Shown: positions 48,935-61,329 of the stretch, piece by piece | Layout of the letters: each line of letters opens with the position of its first letter | Position numbering within the stretch: position 1 is the first letter of the stretch | Source of the DNA: Chinchilla lanigera | Taxonomy: Eukaryota > Chordata > Mammalia > Rodentia > Chinchillidae | Assembly (NCBI RefSeq): GCF_000276665.1 | Contig: NW_004955465.1 | Coordinates: 5,251,870-5,315,869, forward strand | Direction of reading: 5' to 3' | DNA length: 64,000 nucleotides | The notes under the pieces: model-generated | The model's database searches: none | What the model was told of the DNA's origin: nothing | Seen by the model: only the letters and a program-made list of their open reading frames with translations | Program-made: the position numbers and the translations under genes

Positions 48935-49435
48935 TGCGACACCCACAAGTTAAAGGAAAAAAGTTTATTTTAGCTCAAATTTCATAGCGGTTTCGGTCCA
49001 TATTTAGGTGGCTCCAAGGCAGTGCTGCATGGCAGAGCGACTTGGCAGATCAGAAACAGTCTGTGGAAGGGCAGGCAGGAAGCAGCGACAGGTCATCAAG
49101 GTAAGAGAGGTATATATATATATANNNNNNNNNNNNNNNNNNNNNNNNNNNNNNNNNNNNNNNNNNNNNNNNNNNNNNNNNNNNNNNNNNNNNNNNNNNN
49201 NNNNNNNNNNNNNNNNNNNNNNNNATATATATGTTTTTTTTTTCTTCCTGGCCATGCTCATAGTGACCCACCTCTTCCACAGACTTCACCTCCAAACATC
49301 ACACCCAGCTATAAATCCATCTGTAGACTAATCCAGTACCACCATATCCATGATCTAGCATCACACGCCCATGTAAAAAGCCCCAGTCTATGAGCACATG
49401 AGATTAGGGAGATACCTAGATGTAAATCACAACAC
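48935..49435 (-). mobile_element. MaLR-type LTR, antisense, split by assembly gap
   Basis: Left part: aaaagtttattttagctcaa and cggtttcggtccatatttag. Right part: gtgacccacctcttccacag, cacacccagctataaatcc and gagattagggagatacctag. The gap sits in the middle, flanked by TA repeats. Frames spanning the gap are artefacts. Confidence 0.7.
49125..49224. other. Assembly gap (100 N)
   Basis: Exactly 100 N with TA-repeat edges on both sides (49,111-49,124 and from 49,225). A round length suggests a placeholder of unknown true size over a (TA)n array. Confidence 0.95.
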
Positions 49436-49807
49436 TGACTATCTCTGAAAGTAAGAGAGAAGCATAGCCTCTTTAAGGAAAAAAGAAAGTAAAAGTGTGA
49501 ACACATAAAAGAACCCCCTAGATTAATAGAAAATATCAAGTAGTTATGCCTAGTTTCCATTACAGGTATCAGTTTATCCATAAACCAGGCCATTCTGAGT
49601 ACTTGAGGCCTCTGGGTAGAGTTTTGATGTATCAGCGTTCCTCTGAAGAGACCTATTTCCCCGAGGCCCACAGGCAGCACGCAGGGGTTTCTCGCACAGG
49701 TTGCCCAGGGGAGAGAAAATAGAGTGCTCGTGACTCCAAGAACAGCCTTTCCAGTGTGCTGGAGGGTGCCTCAGATTCTCCCAAGTCCTGTCTAGTCAGG
49801 ACTTGAA

Positions 49808-50288
49808 GTATTCTTTTTTGTTTTGTTCTATAAACTTTTGATTTTGAAAGGATTATAGATTCAAAGAAACTTCAAAATCATGTGGAAAGGTTGCATCTGT
49901 GCTTTGCCTCATTCTTGCAAATGGTAACGTTTTAAAGCATAGCACAGACGCAAAACTGGACATTGACATTGGTACATTGACACTGTGTGTGTTTTGTCCC
50001 ATTCTGTCACATCTTAAATCCCAGAAACCAGTGTGCAGTTCGGATATACAACACTTCCGTCACCACAAACTTCTCCCTGCTGAGTCCTCACTGCTCCCCA
50101 CTCCAATATCTCTAAGCTCTGACAACCACTAATGTCTGTCTCTATAATTTTGCCATTTCCCAGATGCTGGACTATGTCATACAAATGGAATCTTATCACA
50201 TGCGACCTTTTGAAATTGCTTTTTGTCACTCAGGATAATGCCCTTGAGATACAGCCAGGTTGCTGAGTGTACCAGTCATTCATTCTCA
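49808..50288 (-). mobile_element. Old L1M 3' UTR, antisense
   Basis: tttgattttgaaaggattat, tgccatttcccagatgctg, acaaatggaatcttatcaca and cactcaggataatgcccttg match the antisense L1M 3' end order. It ends at the poly-T that begins the next L1. Confidence 0.75.
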
Positions 50289-52660
50289 GTTATTTTTTTT
50301 TTTTCTCCTTTAAATAGCCTTCGTGTTTTACCGTAGATTTAGGTTCACAGTTAAAGTGAGTAGAAGGTACAGAGGATCCCCTGTACCCTCTGCCTCATCC
50401 ACACACACACTCTCCCCTATTGCCAACATCTCCCCTCCAGAGTGGTGCACTTGTTATAGTGAAAGAATTCACATTGACATACAATTATCACCCAAGTCCC
50501 TGATTCAAATGACAGCTAAATCTTACTGTCATAAAGTCTATGGGTTAGAAGAAACATAAAACAACATATTCATCATCATACCACGCAGAGTCGTTTCATT
50601 GTCCCCCAAATCCTCTGTGTTCTGCCTATATCGAATTGGCCTATTTCACTTATGAATATGTACTTAGGATTTCTCTATGTCCTTTATGGATTAATAGCTC
50701 ATGTTTTAGTACAGAAAAATATTTCAGTATCTGAATGTACAGAGTTTACCCATTCACCTATTGAAGAACATCTTGCTTGCTTTTAAATTTCAGTAATTGT
50801 GAGTTAAGCAGCTGTAAACACTTAGATGCAGATGTTTGTGTGAACATAATTTTCAACTCATTTGGACAAATACCAAGAAACATGGTTGCTACACTGTATG
50901 GTAAGATTTTGTTTAGTTTTTTTTAAGGAATTGTCCAACTCTTCTCCAAAGTGACTGTAACATTTTGCATTTTTGCCATCGATGAGAGTTCCTGCTGCTT
51001 CATGTCCTCATTAGTATTTCATGTTTTCACTGATTTGGATGTTGGATATTCTAGTAGATGTGTGGTGGCATTTTACTACGATTATAATTTGAGTTCACCT
51101 AAAGACATATGATGTAGACATCTCATAATAAGCATATTGTTATCTGTATTTATTCTTTGATGAGGTGTTTGTTCAGATCTTTTGCCCATTTTTAAATCAG
51201 GTTGTTTATTTTGCTACTGAGTAAATGTTTTTCATATATTTTGAGTTAGATGTTTTTTACGCAAATATTGTTTTACTTTGCATATCAACCTGTTATCCCT
51301 TTTGGCGTAATTTTTATGAAGGGTGTAAAGTCATCACCTACATTCAAATTTTTGCTCATAGGTATCCAGCCATTCTAGTTCCATTTATGGAATTTATTGA
51401 CTTTGAATTGCTTAGATTTTTTTTGTTGAAGATTTAGTGATTGTAGTTTTGTGGTTCTATGTACTCTCTATTCTGTTCCATTGATCTTTTTATTTCTTCA
51501 TTATTACCACACAATCTTGACTAATGTAGCTTTATAGTAAGTTTTAAAGTTGAGTTGTGTCTATCCCCTAAAACTACTTTACCTTTTACTACTATGTTAG
51601 TTTGTTCAGTCTTCCAATCCTTTTTAAACTTTAGAAACATTTTATTGCTATCCACAAGGTAATGTGAAGAAAGTTTGATTGGAATTGTGTTGGCTGTGTA
51701 AATCAAGTTGCAAAAAACTAACATTTTAACAATATTTATTCTTCTTATCCATGAATATTGAATATCTCTCCATTTATGCCTAAGTATTTCATTTTTGGAG
51801 TTCAAATATAAATATGCATTTTTCATTTCAAATTCCATATGTTTACTGCTGTTATATGGGAAAGTGACTGACTTTTATGTATTAACCTTATTTTCTAGAA
51901 CTTCACTGAAATTGCTTATTTGTTCCTGAAATGTTTTTATGTTTATGTTTTTGTTTGACTATTTTGAATTTTTGCAAAAATGTTTATGTTTTCCATGACA
52001 AAAAGATGGTGCTATTTTTTCATTAGTTTTGATGTGATTTTAGCTGCAATGGGTTTCATGAACTGATTTTGAATGTTGAACTAGTTTTGCATACCTGGAA
52101 TAATTCTCACTTTATGATAATCATTAGTTTTATAGAATGTTGGATTTGGTTTTCTAATATTTTGTTCTAAAGTTCTATGTTTAAGAGAGATATTGCAGGG
52201 TAATGTCTTTATCTGATTTTTGCATTAGGTACAATCAGCCTTGTAGAATGAGTTAAGAAATATTCCCTGTGGTTTGGTCTTCTGGATGAAATTGTAGAGA
52301 ATTAGTGTAATATCCCCTATAAATGTCCTGTACAACTTATTAGTGAAGTCAACTGGGCCTGGTGTTTTCTGCTTTGAGAAGTTGTTAATTGTTGATTCAA
52401 TTCCTTTAATGTAGAGACACTTATTTTGATTGTTAATGTCTTCTTATGCAAGTTTTGATAGATTTTGTCTTATAAAAATTGATCCATTTCATGTCTTATT
52501 AAATTTACAAATACAAATTTGCTCATTGCATTACTCTATTATTCTTTTAATGTTCATGTGATTTACAGGGATGTTTCCTCTCACTTGCGATATTCGTAAT
52601 TCATTTCACCTCCACTTTTTTCTCAACCTAAATAGATGTTTAATGACTGTGCTGATCCTT
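50289..52660 (-). mobile_element. Old L1M LINE: 3' UTR and ORF2, antisense
   Basis: Poly-T at 50,291-50,303 (tail complement), then 3' UTR (tttaggttcacagttaaagt, ccagagtggtgcacttgtta), then ORF2 complement: cagatcttttgcccattttt, tctgttccattgatctttt, tgtagctttatagtaagttt, aacaatatttattcttctta and aactgggcctggtgttttct. The order is correct for antisense ORF2 over about 2.3 kb. Stops throughout; no functional frame. Confidence 0.92.
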
Positions 52661-52671
52661 TTATTTATTTA

Positions 52672-52995
52672 TGTTTTACTTTTTTATTTTAAAGATAAAA
52701 GAATGAAAACATCGTAACAAACACACATACACTTAGAAAATAATACAAAAACAATAAAAGCAATACAGAATATCAGACAAGGTGATAGGAAATTAACAAT
52801 GGTTGTTGTATTACATATTGATATCCTCAATCTGGATATTCACATTAACAAATATAGACATGTAATATTGATCATACACTTAAACATTAACTGTTCTTTT
52901 CAACAGAGCAATCAAAGTCAGTAGTACAACTATGTTAGCTGTCCTGTGTATACATATATATTTTTCCCCTTGTTTCTTTTCTCTTTTCCCCCAGA
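52672..52995 (-). mobile_element. L1 3' UTR, antisense, rodent-type tail
   Basis: The reverse complement carries acagttaatgtttaagtg, gatcaatattac, accattgttaatttcctatc and tttaaaataaaa, matching 47,735-47,960. The polypyrimidine part follows at 52,965-52,995. It lies immediately beyond the 5' side of the older L1M. Confidence 0.85.
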
Positions 52996-53968
52996 TTCTT
53001 TTAAAGTATTCTTTTTAATTTTTATAACATTTAAGCAAAATCTTCTGCTAACCACACTGTAAGAGGAGCCATCCTTCATTCCAGTTTTTATAAAATAGTA
53101 CCTCTCTTTATTACATGTAAGGTAACCTCCATAAGGAGCATGATTAGATCTGCAGTTAGCATTAAACATACCACTTTCATTCAGTAGGAAAACAACCTAT
53201 GAAATTCAGTTCACAGAAGCTCTTTCCTATATTTAGTAATATTTCAGTAAAAATAATAAGCAAAGCCCAAGGAGAGAGTATGTCATTGTATTGTATTGAC
53301 AACCATTTCTATTAAATAACCAATGCCCCTTGCTGACTGCAACTCATGAATGTAAACATGTGACATTAACATTATTAGAACACTAAATTTTTTTACATGG
53401 CTATTTAAGTGCCACATGAAACTTCTATAAGTCAAGTACTCTTCCAAATTAACAACCTAGCAACTGGCTCAGTCCTACATTAGGAACATCTTCGATTTTT
53501 CATTTTTTGCTTTTATTTTTATAAAAGAGACAAAGTGCCTTCTTTTCAAATTGGAGATACTAAAAGCACACCCATACACATTAATATACCTCAAAATAAC
53601 CCATCCACAGATTTGTCAGATGACCCAGGCAAACATTGGGGAAGTATTGGCAAACTACTTTAATTGTTCCATTGCCACTTTTAAGCAAAAGGAAAATATG
53701 TGGGTAAATACATGCATTAGAAGTAATAGTAGGCTTTGTTAGCAGATTGTCTTCATAATAGTTAAAGAATAGAAAAAAAGCGATCTGTCTGATTCAATAG
53801 ATTATAGTTTGATTATGGGTCATCATTTCACTAATAATTGAAAGGGTGTTTGCATAAGGTAAATATGTTTATATGCCTCTGATGTGGTATTTCATTTGGC
53901 AGGACATATCAAGGGCCAGTGTTCTAGGAATAGGGACTTTTTCTGCATAGATTATAGGTATGAAGTAG
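52996..53968. other. Unassigned AT-rich sequence
   Basis: No gene or repeat recognised. Confidence 0.4.
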
Positions 53969-54103
53969 GTCTTAAATGATTTTTTTTTTTTTTTTTTTTT
54001 TTTGGTTTTTCTCCGGTACCAGGAACCGAACTCATGACCTTGTGCTTGCCAGGCAGGCACTTTGCCGCTGAGCTAAATCCCCAGCCCCGTCTTAAATGAT
54101 TTT
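53969..54103 (-). mobile_element. ID SINE #9 with target-site duplication
   Basis: Flanks GTCTTAAATGATTTT at 53,969-53,983 and 54,089-54,103 are identical (the last Ts merge with the poly-T). Tail complement of about 23 T, then ctccggtaccaggaaccgaa and gctgagctaaatccccagcc. Confidence 0.97.
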
Positions 54104-54299
54104 AATTACTTTGATTACTCAGAAGTAATTAAATCATAAGTTCTCCTTATAGCCCTCCACAGTATGGAGTGGAAAACTATGAAAAAGTAGCACACTGAGA
54201 GTTAGGGCTCCTGATGGCCAATCTAAAGTCTTTTATTCTCCCAGCTCATGTGTGAAATGTTTCTTCACTTATATGAAACATATCCAGAAGAGTTTTCAC
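54104..54299. other. Unassigned sequence
   Basis: Nothing recognised. Confidence 0.4.
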
Positions 54300-54675
54300 G
54301 TTGTTTAGTTTTCTGTCCCTGTGACAAAACACTTGAGTAGATAAATTTCAAGGAGGAAAATGTTTGTTTGGCTCTCAATTTCAAAGGTTTCAGTGCATGG
54401 TCAGTTGACTCCATTGTACTCCAGCCTGTAGTGGGGCAGACACATCATGGAGGGGACTTGTGATAGAGTAAGTCTGCTCACCTCATGGTGGTCAGGAAGT
54501 AGAAAGAGACAGGAGAGGTAGAGGTCTGCAGGCCACACCTCTACTCACCTAACTTCCTTCTGCTGGGCCTCTTCTCCCACAGATCCCACCACCTCCTAGC
54601 AACACCATATGCTGGCAACCAAGCTCTTAGTACACAGTTCTTTGGGGAACCTAAAATCCAAGCTATAGTTTTCTC
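54300..54675 (-). mobile_element. MaLR-type LTR, antisense
   Basis: ctgtccctgtgacaaaacac, aggtttcagtgcatggtcag, gactccattgtactccagcc, tctgctcacctcatggtggt and aaccaagctcttagtacaca. This is the closest antisense counterpart of the sense LTR at 56.9 kb. Solo LTR. Confidence 0.85.
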
Positions 54676-56638
54676 ATCTAGAAAGTGAAAAGATTAAACA
54701 ATATGAATTTAACTTCCCTTTCACATCAAAGTGAGAATTCTCTGCAGGTATCTATTGATATGAAATAAACACAAACCATAACTAAGGTGTAAACTAAGGA
54801 TAAAAATAAAGTAAGAGAAAAATAAGAACAAAATAAGTTCCTCTATAGTAACTTCAGGAAGAAATATAGCTTTTGTGTATTTGATTTTTTATTTAATATC
54901 TTATTTATTCATATCAAATGTATTTACTGAATATTTCAAATATTGCATTTAAAAATAATTTTAGAGTAATAAATTATTCTAATAAATATTTCTTATTGGT
55001 TTTTCTATGATGTTAGACTTCAATATACTCATAAAATAACATTTATACATCTCATACTTTTCATGCCTAAATGTGAGTAATTTTTTGTTAGTTTTCTGAT
55101 TTAGCAACAAAAATCACAAAACTCGACCACTATTAAATCTTAATGAATAAGCATAAGGCATAGAAAAACTATTTGCTCCTTCTCTAAGCAGAACACTCAA
55201 GTATGAAAAAGAAAATCAGAAATTGGGAAAGAATGAGAGAGCTCTTTCAGATTCACTGTTTGCATGGGAGTGAGTGTATATACAGTTAATAACATAGTCT
55301 ATCAAAAGTATAGTGAATATATAAAACAGATAGCAAAAGTAGACACAGAACATCTTAGTTAAATGTATTTGTGAAGTAATGCACTCTAATTGATTTTTTA
55401 ATTCAATGATATTATAGATGGTGTTATCTATTTTTCTTCATTGTAAGTCTATGTATAATTACTTTCACACGGTCTATATGAAAGCCCATTAAAGTGACTG
55501 TAAAATATATTAAAGCCATTTCTCAGTAATTTACCCAGTACACATCAACATGCTGTGCATGCTTCTTTCTGTCTTTGAAAAGACCGCTTGTTGTATACCA
55601 CCTTCATTTGAGTCCTCTTCCCTTTCTTCTGCCATGGAAATTTAGGAAGAAACCAAAGAAGAGCAAGACATTACATTTCCAAAGTTGAAGAAGGTGGAAA
55701 ACTCACACCACATTTAGATTAGATTTGAGCTGTGTCTAGTGGAATGTAATTTGAGACAATTAAACAAGAGACTAACAAGTCCTGAAAGTGAAAGAATGTC
55801 CAAGAAAGATGATCAGGAAAGAAATAAAGACAATTTAAAAAGAATTCAGTTGTGTATTTAGGAACAGCAAGGAGATTTTTCACCACATTTCAGGTTAGTA
55901 AGGCAGGTTAGTCTGGTACAAATAGTTCAGCTTAGAGTTTTAAGAATACATCTTGACTTTCAAAAATAATGAAAAATATGAAACTCTCCTAATTTGCTTA
56001 TTTTAACCTGGGATTTTATAAATCATCTTCTTAGAGATCTTCAACTAGATAGATGGAAAAGTAGAGATAGAAGTGCATTTAATTATGCACCTGTGTACGT
56101 TTATATTTATATGCATTTATTCAGGTGGATAAAGTAAATAAAGCAACAAAAAAGATAAGATTATATTTTCTACTTCACATAATTTTCAGTTACAGGTTTA
56201 TTTGTACTGCCCATGTAGACCTACAATAAAATATACCTATACTTACTTCAAAATAAAATTCAAACATCATGGCTTCTAAATGTATTATTTTTAATATCCA
56301 AATTCCTTTTTGAGAAACTTTAAGAAAGTTAATTTTATGTGAGCAATTCATTCCATTACTACTTAAACCTATTTTATTTGTATTTTTAAAGCATTAACAT
56401 ATTCATTCCATGGTTCCTCTAGGAATCCACATCTCTACACAAAATGGAATGATATGATTGGGCCCAGATTTAACTTAAAGAAAGACAACTGGGAACACAG
56501 ATTGCAGCAGATACCCAGTAAAACAGTAATATACTTCTTATCCAAACTGGTGAACACATATGGACATGTGATGTAGTTGTACAAAGGAGTGAGCATACCT
56601 GGCCAAACTCTTCCAAGAGTTCTCTACCATGGTGCTTC
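54676..56638. other. Unassigned AT-rich sequence
   Basis: About 2 kb, strongly AT-rich, no frame above 60 codons, nothing recognised. Confidence 0.45.
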
Positions 56639-56772
56639 TAAACCTTCCATTTGGGCTGGTGATTTAGTTCAGCCGCACAGTGCCTGCCTGGCAAGAGTGA
56701 GGTCATGAGTTCGATTCTCGGTACAGGAAAAACAAAACAAAACAAAACAAAAAAAATAAAATAAACCTTCCA
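56639..56772 (+). mobile_element. ID SINE #10 with target-site duplication
   Basis: Flanks TAAACCTTCCA at 56,639-56,649 and 56,762-56,772 are identical. The body carries substitutions (gggctggtgatttagttcag) and a CAAAA-unit tail. Confidence 0.95.
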
Positions 56773-56898
56773 ATCTCAGGTACAAAGTCCTGAGCCACAA
56801 ATTTAAATAAGGGAAAAAAGAAAGGAATTATAATGACATTTAATAGGCATTGTCTGCCACAAAAATCTATCTTTCCCAAGAGGAAAGTCTGATTACCT

Positions 56899-57272
56899 GT
56901 GTACTATGGTTTGGATAAGTGCTCCCTAGAGGACCATGTGTTAAGGGCTTGGGTCACCTTTGTGGGGTTGTTGGGAAGTGGTAGATTTGTGGGTAGAGGG
57001 AGAGTTATGGGAAGAAGGTAGGACACTGGGAGTGTGCCCTTGAAGGACACAATAGAACCTCAGTCCCTTCCCCTATCTCTTTGTTTCCGGGCCACCTTGA
57101 GGAAAGCAGCCTTCTCCGCCATGAACTTTCACCATAATGTTCTGCTTCCCCTTAGACCATGCAGCCGAGCAACCATGAACTGGAAATCCTGAAACCATAA
57201 ACTCAAATAAACCTTTCTTCTTTTTAAACTAACTGTCTTGTGTACATTGATGGAAAATTGACTATCACCCAA
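56899..57272 (+). mobile_element. MaLR-type solo LTR, sense
   Basis: tgtactatggtttggataag at the start, then gggaagtggtagatttgtgg, gggagtgtgcccttgaagga, ccatgaactggaaatcctga and an AATAAA polyadenylation signal at 57,206-57,211, ending near gactatcaccca. U3-R-U5-like order without internal sequence: a recombined solo LTR. The polyadenylation signal could act on + strand transcripts, but this is not shown. Confidence 0.88.
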
Positions 57273-58239
57273 TGTGACTATGTTTGCAATAATGTTGATA
57301 ATGATGATGATAAAGAAATTAGCTAATAAACCTATATATGCTCTGGAAAATGTACTCTCATCTGAGCATCTTTTATTGATGTCACATAAAAGACAGAAAC
57401 ACTCATATAACAAATTTTCCTAAGAAGTTGATACAATATTTGGACTAAGGATACATCTTAATAATGGACTAAGAATACATATCGTCAATGACTCTTATGT
57501 GAGGATTAATAGGATTTTGATGTCTTTAGGTTTTGAAGAATATAACTTTCCACTCACAAAAGCTTATCAAGTGCCCCAAAGTTCCCTTCTCCTGGAATCC
57601 ATTTTTGGCATTGTGGATGGAGGTAGCTCTCTAAACCGTACATCTGATTTAGTTTCTCTTCCCAGTTCAACTCTTCAAAGGCATCTCACTGAAATAGTGT
57701 TTCAGACTATCTCCAACCTCATCTCTTACCTCCCTTTCTTTTACATGCTGCTAGCCAGGCAGTCTGGATTCCTTTATAGTGTGCCTTCTTAACCACGATC
57801 TCTCACCCTACGCTTGTGCTCAGCCTGTACCCATCAACATGAGGCATTCCTCTGCTTCTATCCGCCTTTCCCTTATTTTTTACCTCCTGTTCAAAAGTCT
57901 TTTTTCCAGAACTTCCCAGGACCCTATTTGCTAGATTAAATACACTGGTTATGTGCTTCTAACATAACCTGTACTTTGTGTAAAGGCATCTAATATGTAA
58001 TTATTTGATCAATGTATTTGACTGCCTTCATTGATAGAAATGTAGCTTCCCTTGTTCCATGGTTCCTCTACTTCTGTCTCTGATAGAAAGTATGCTAGAA
58101 ACCACAAATAAATTGAAGGGATGTAAGGAAAAAAAAGGACAAAGAGGGCATTTCCTTCTAACTGAAGCATCCCAATCTCCCCGGCTCTTTTATTTCTCCA
58201 TTTAGGGAGGATGGATGGAAAACTCTTTAAAAAATGTAA
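57273..58239. other. Unassigned sequence
   Basis: A 97-codon + frame (57,499-57,792) has no recognised domain. Nothing else seen. Confidence 0.4.
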
Positions 58240-58325
58240 TGTTGTATCTCCAGTACCTTGCACAGCACTGGTTCTTAATTGGAATAAAAAATGTTGTGGA
58301 AAGACTGAATTGATGAATTGAATAA
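58240..58325 (+). repeat. L2/MIR-type 3' end
   Basis: ccagtaccttgcacagcact followed by ttgatgaattgaataaag matches the common L2 3' end ('cagtgcctggcacatagtagg...tgttgaatgaatga'). Confidence 0.55.
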
Positions 58326-61300
58326 AGAAATGAGAAGGGTAAGTGATTGGTGTGGGAACAAGCAAGCTAGTTATACAGCAAGCACACTGCACCCACCTGT
58401 AATACATTGCAGTGTTTTGTAGGACTTAAGCCACAGGAATGACCTGTATTTTGAATAGAGAAATGGGAGCAGAATATGTGATTCTGCTTCTAAGTCACAC
58501 AGTTCTGTACTAGTAGAGAAAGGATGAGTGAGGCTAACGTCTCCAGATATCTTCTGTCCTTCCCCCCAATGGAGATTTATTGTAGCCATACTATCACAGG
58601 CAAAAACACCATACACTCAATTAAATTCCCTAAAAGGAGAGGGAGTAGGTATTAAATGGGTCAATATAAAAACAAGATATAAGTGCCATTTCTCTAGAGG
58701 TTCTACTTTCATTAACTAACTTATGGAGGGAAAGGATTGCACAAATAATCCATGGGTATAAAATGATCCTGATGTTTGGAAGACACTAAGTAAAGGATTA
58801 AATTTGCCTAGAGGCATTTCCAGATTAACCTATCTATATCATAGTCCTCTTGAAGAATTGGAGGCGTCGGAAGAAATAGACATGCCTGAAACTGTGTTTT
58901 CAATCTCATGATCATTAATCAGATTTCTGACATCATCATATTTTTGTGATTAAGCCTACTAAGTCTGCTCATACATAAAAACTAAAAGGAGACAGCTTTT
59001 CTCATTTTAGCACACTGTGTTCTCAACACCACAAGACTGATGCTGGTACAAAATGAAAAGGGAGAACCCTGGTTAGCATAAACCAAACCAAACACTGCCC
59101 TCTGGCTTTCTCGTCTGAGATGGGAAAGATCCTATCAGCCTTTCCAGGTTATCCACTCCATAGAACTTTAGGCATTCTTCCGTTTCTACAGCTGGTTACC
59201 TTTATGGTATAATCTGCGATTAAACATAGGGAAGGAAAAAAGAATTATAAGAACGATGCTTAAAGTTAAATAGTCCCACTAGGAAACAGGACAGATTTAA
59301 ACCCTGAGCACCAATGGCCATGCAGGATGCTATGTCGGACTGAGAAATAAATCAAACACACATGGTTCTGACCATTATTTTTATACCCCAAAGGCTCCCT
59401 GGTGAAAGATACGAATCTACCTTTTAGTTTTTATAGAAATGCAATAAGAAAAAAGTAGCCTTAAAGTTCTTGTGGGGAAAGGGAAAAAACATTTAAAATA
59501 GGTTAAGAGTAAGCTATTATAAAGTCATATGCCACACTTGACCTGTGCCCAGAAATATGTGGGGAATAAACAGGACCTTTGAAAGCTGATGTGCACCACA
59601 AAGACCTAGGCGTTTTGTTGTTTCCCTTATGTGACTGGCATATCTTAGATGCTGTTGACACTGGGTAGTAAAACACTGCACCTTCAAGGCTTAATTCAGT
59701 CTTGTAGAAGGCCACAGAGAGATGATTCATAAACTTGTCTGTTCCTTTCATTGGGGGTGGTCTCATTGTGTGATGAACAGTGAGCTGAATGAGTCAAATT
59801 CTCTCCTCTGTCTGATGTCCTTCAAATTCCCTGGCTTATTATGTCTGAATTCAGCCTTCCTCTTCCGCACCTAGTGACAGACCTCTAGAAGAGTTTTAGT
59901 AGCCAGATACTCCTTTTTAACTGTTTACTAATCCTTAATATAAATTAGTCTTTGAAAACCCACTACCAAGTCCTATAGGCACCTACAGATCTTCATAAGT
60001 CTGCCTGATTCACCTGAGTGCCAGTTGTCGCTACTCATTGTAAATCAGAGTTTATAGAAACATTTTTACTGATTTTGAGCATTGTTTGCAGGTATTTGGT
60101 TTTACATTACTGTAATAAAGAAAATTTTCTGCTTATTTCAACTTTATTGTTTTTTACTTGCCTTTTGCTCTTTGCTTATTGCTAAGCTAATTGAGAAGAA
60201 ATAAAGTTTTAGCCAAAAACTATAAAGAAGAAGGAAGACCCGTGAGCTTTTTGTTACTGGGTAACATCTAAGGCCACCATGTCAACCCGTACTACCTGGC
60301 TCTCCCTGAAATGCACCCGCCTTTCACCAGATGGAAACCTTTCTTTCTTCATTTCTTGTTTATTCTTCCACAGCTCCTTCTCTACTACTCATATGTGATC
60401 CTATGGGGCTGGACTGGGCAATGGGTGGTGACAGAAGTGAGAGATCCATCCCTAAGCTCAGACTATCCTTCTTCTGACCTTGAGGAACTTTCTTTGCCTG
60501 GACCCATCTTCTTTGCCTGCTTCTCTCATCCTGAAAATGAGCTTTGTTAGGAAGACCCTGTAGCACTTCCGGCTACACTTTCTCCACAGTCTGCCTCACA
60601 GGTCTGAATCCTGGGTGCCTCTTTCACTCTTGTGCTCCTTGTCCTGGTCAGGGAAATGTCTAACTGAGTTTAAAGCAACAAACTTTCTGATTAGGAACAT
60701 CAAATATGATTTCTTGAAGGAACTAATGTACTTGCTCCTCCTTTATCATGAAATGTAAGAAAGAGCAACATAATGATGCAGAGAAAATTTGGTTTCTCCT
60801 CTCTCTATATGGCTGCTTTAATACAGTGTCAAAGACAAGACCCTCCAGTGTCTCCTGTAGATGTCTACATACAGATGGGAATTCACATGTAGTAAACGGA
60901 TGATGCATCTAATCACACTTCGGAGAAAACAATAGATGACTATTTTCTTCTTTGGTTTCAACCTGTTAATGCTACATAGAACTCCCTTTTTTTTCTGATG
61001 TCATAGCCCATACAACCCTATTATAGCAAGGAGGGGCAAGCCCCTGTCCAGAGAAACAGCACACCTTCACTGTGAGGATATGTATGTGCAGACACTAGCA
61101 CTAAGGTGTCCATGGCTGGTTCCAGGTGAGAGAAAAGGAAACCAGAGAAGTATAAAAGGCAACAAGAAAAAGGTCATTCTTCCAGTTGCCTTGGTGTTTA
61201 GTTTAAAGTGATCCATAACTTTGATGACATTTCACCATTGGAATGAAAGCTGCATAAATTATTTATGAGTGACTCACCTAAGAGAGACCATGTGACTTTT

Positions 61301-61329
61301 AACTCATACCTGACTTGTTTCACTTACTG
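58326..61329. other. Unassigned 3.0 kb
   Basis: Mostly unique-looking sequence; no supported exon. Frames of 68-87 codons at 59,503-59,766 (-), 60,311-60,550 (+) and 60,360-60,566 (-) have no recognised domains. Contains the 23-bp donor segment at 60,622-60,644 (see inverted repeat entry). Confidence 0.4.

Noticed and set aside
49004..49393. Frames of 81-123 codons on both strands near 49.1 kb
   Set aside because: They exist only because the N run is read as open sequence. They lie in an LTR.
58009..58407. 132-codon antisense frame
   Set aside because: Overlaps an L2-type end on the opposite strand, has no domain resemblance and no gene context.
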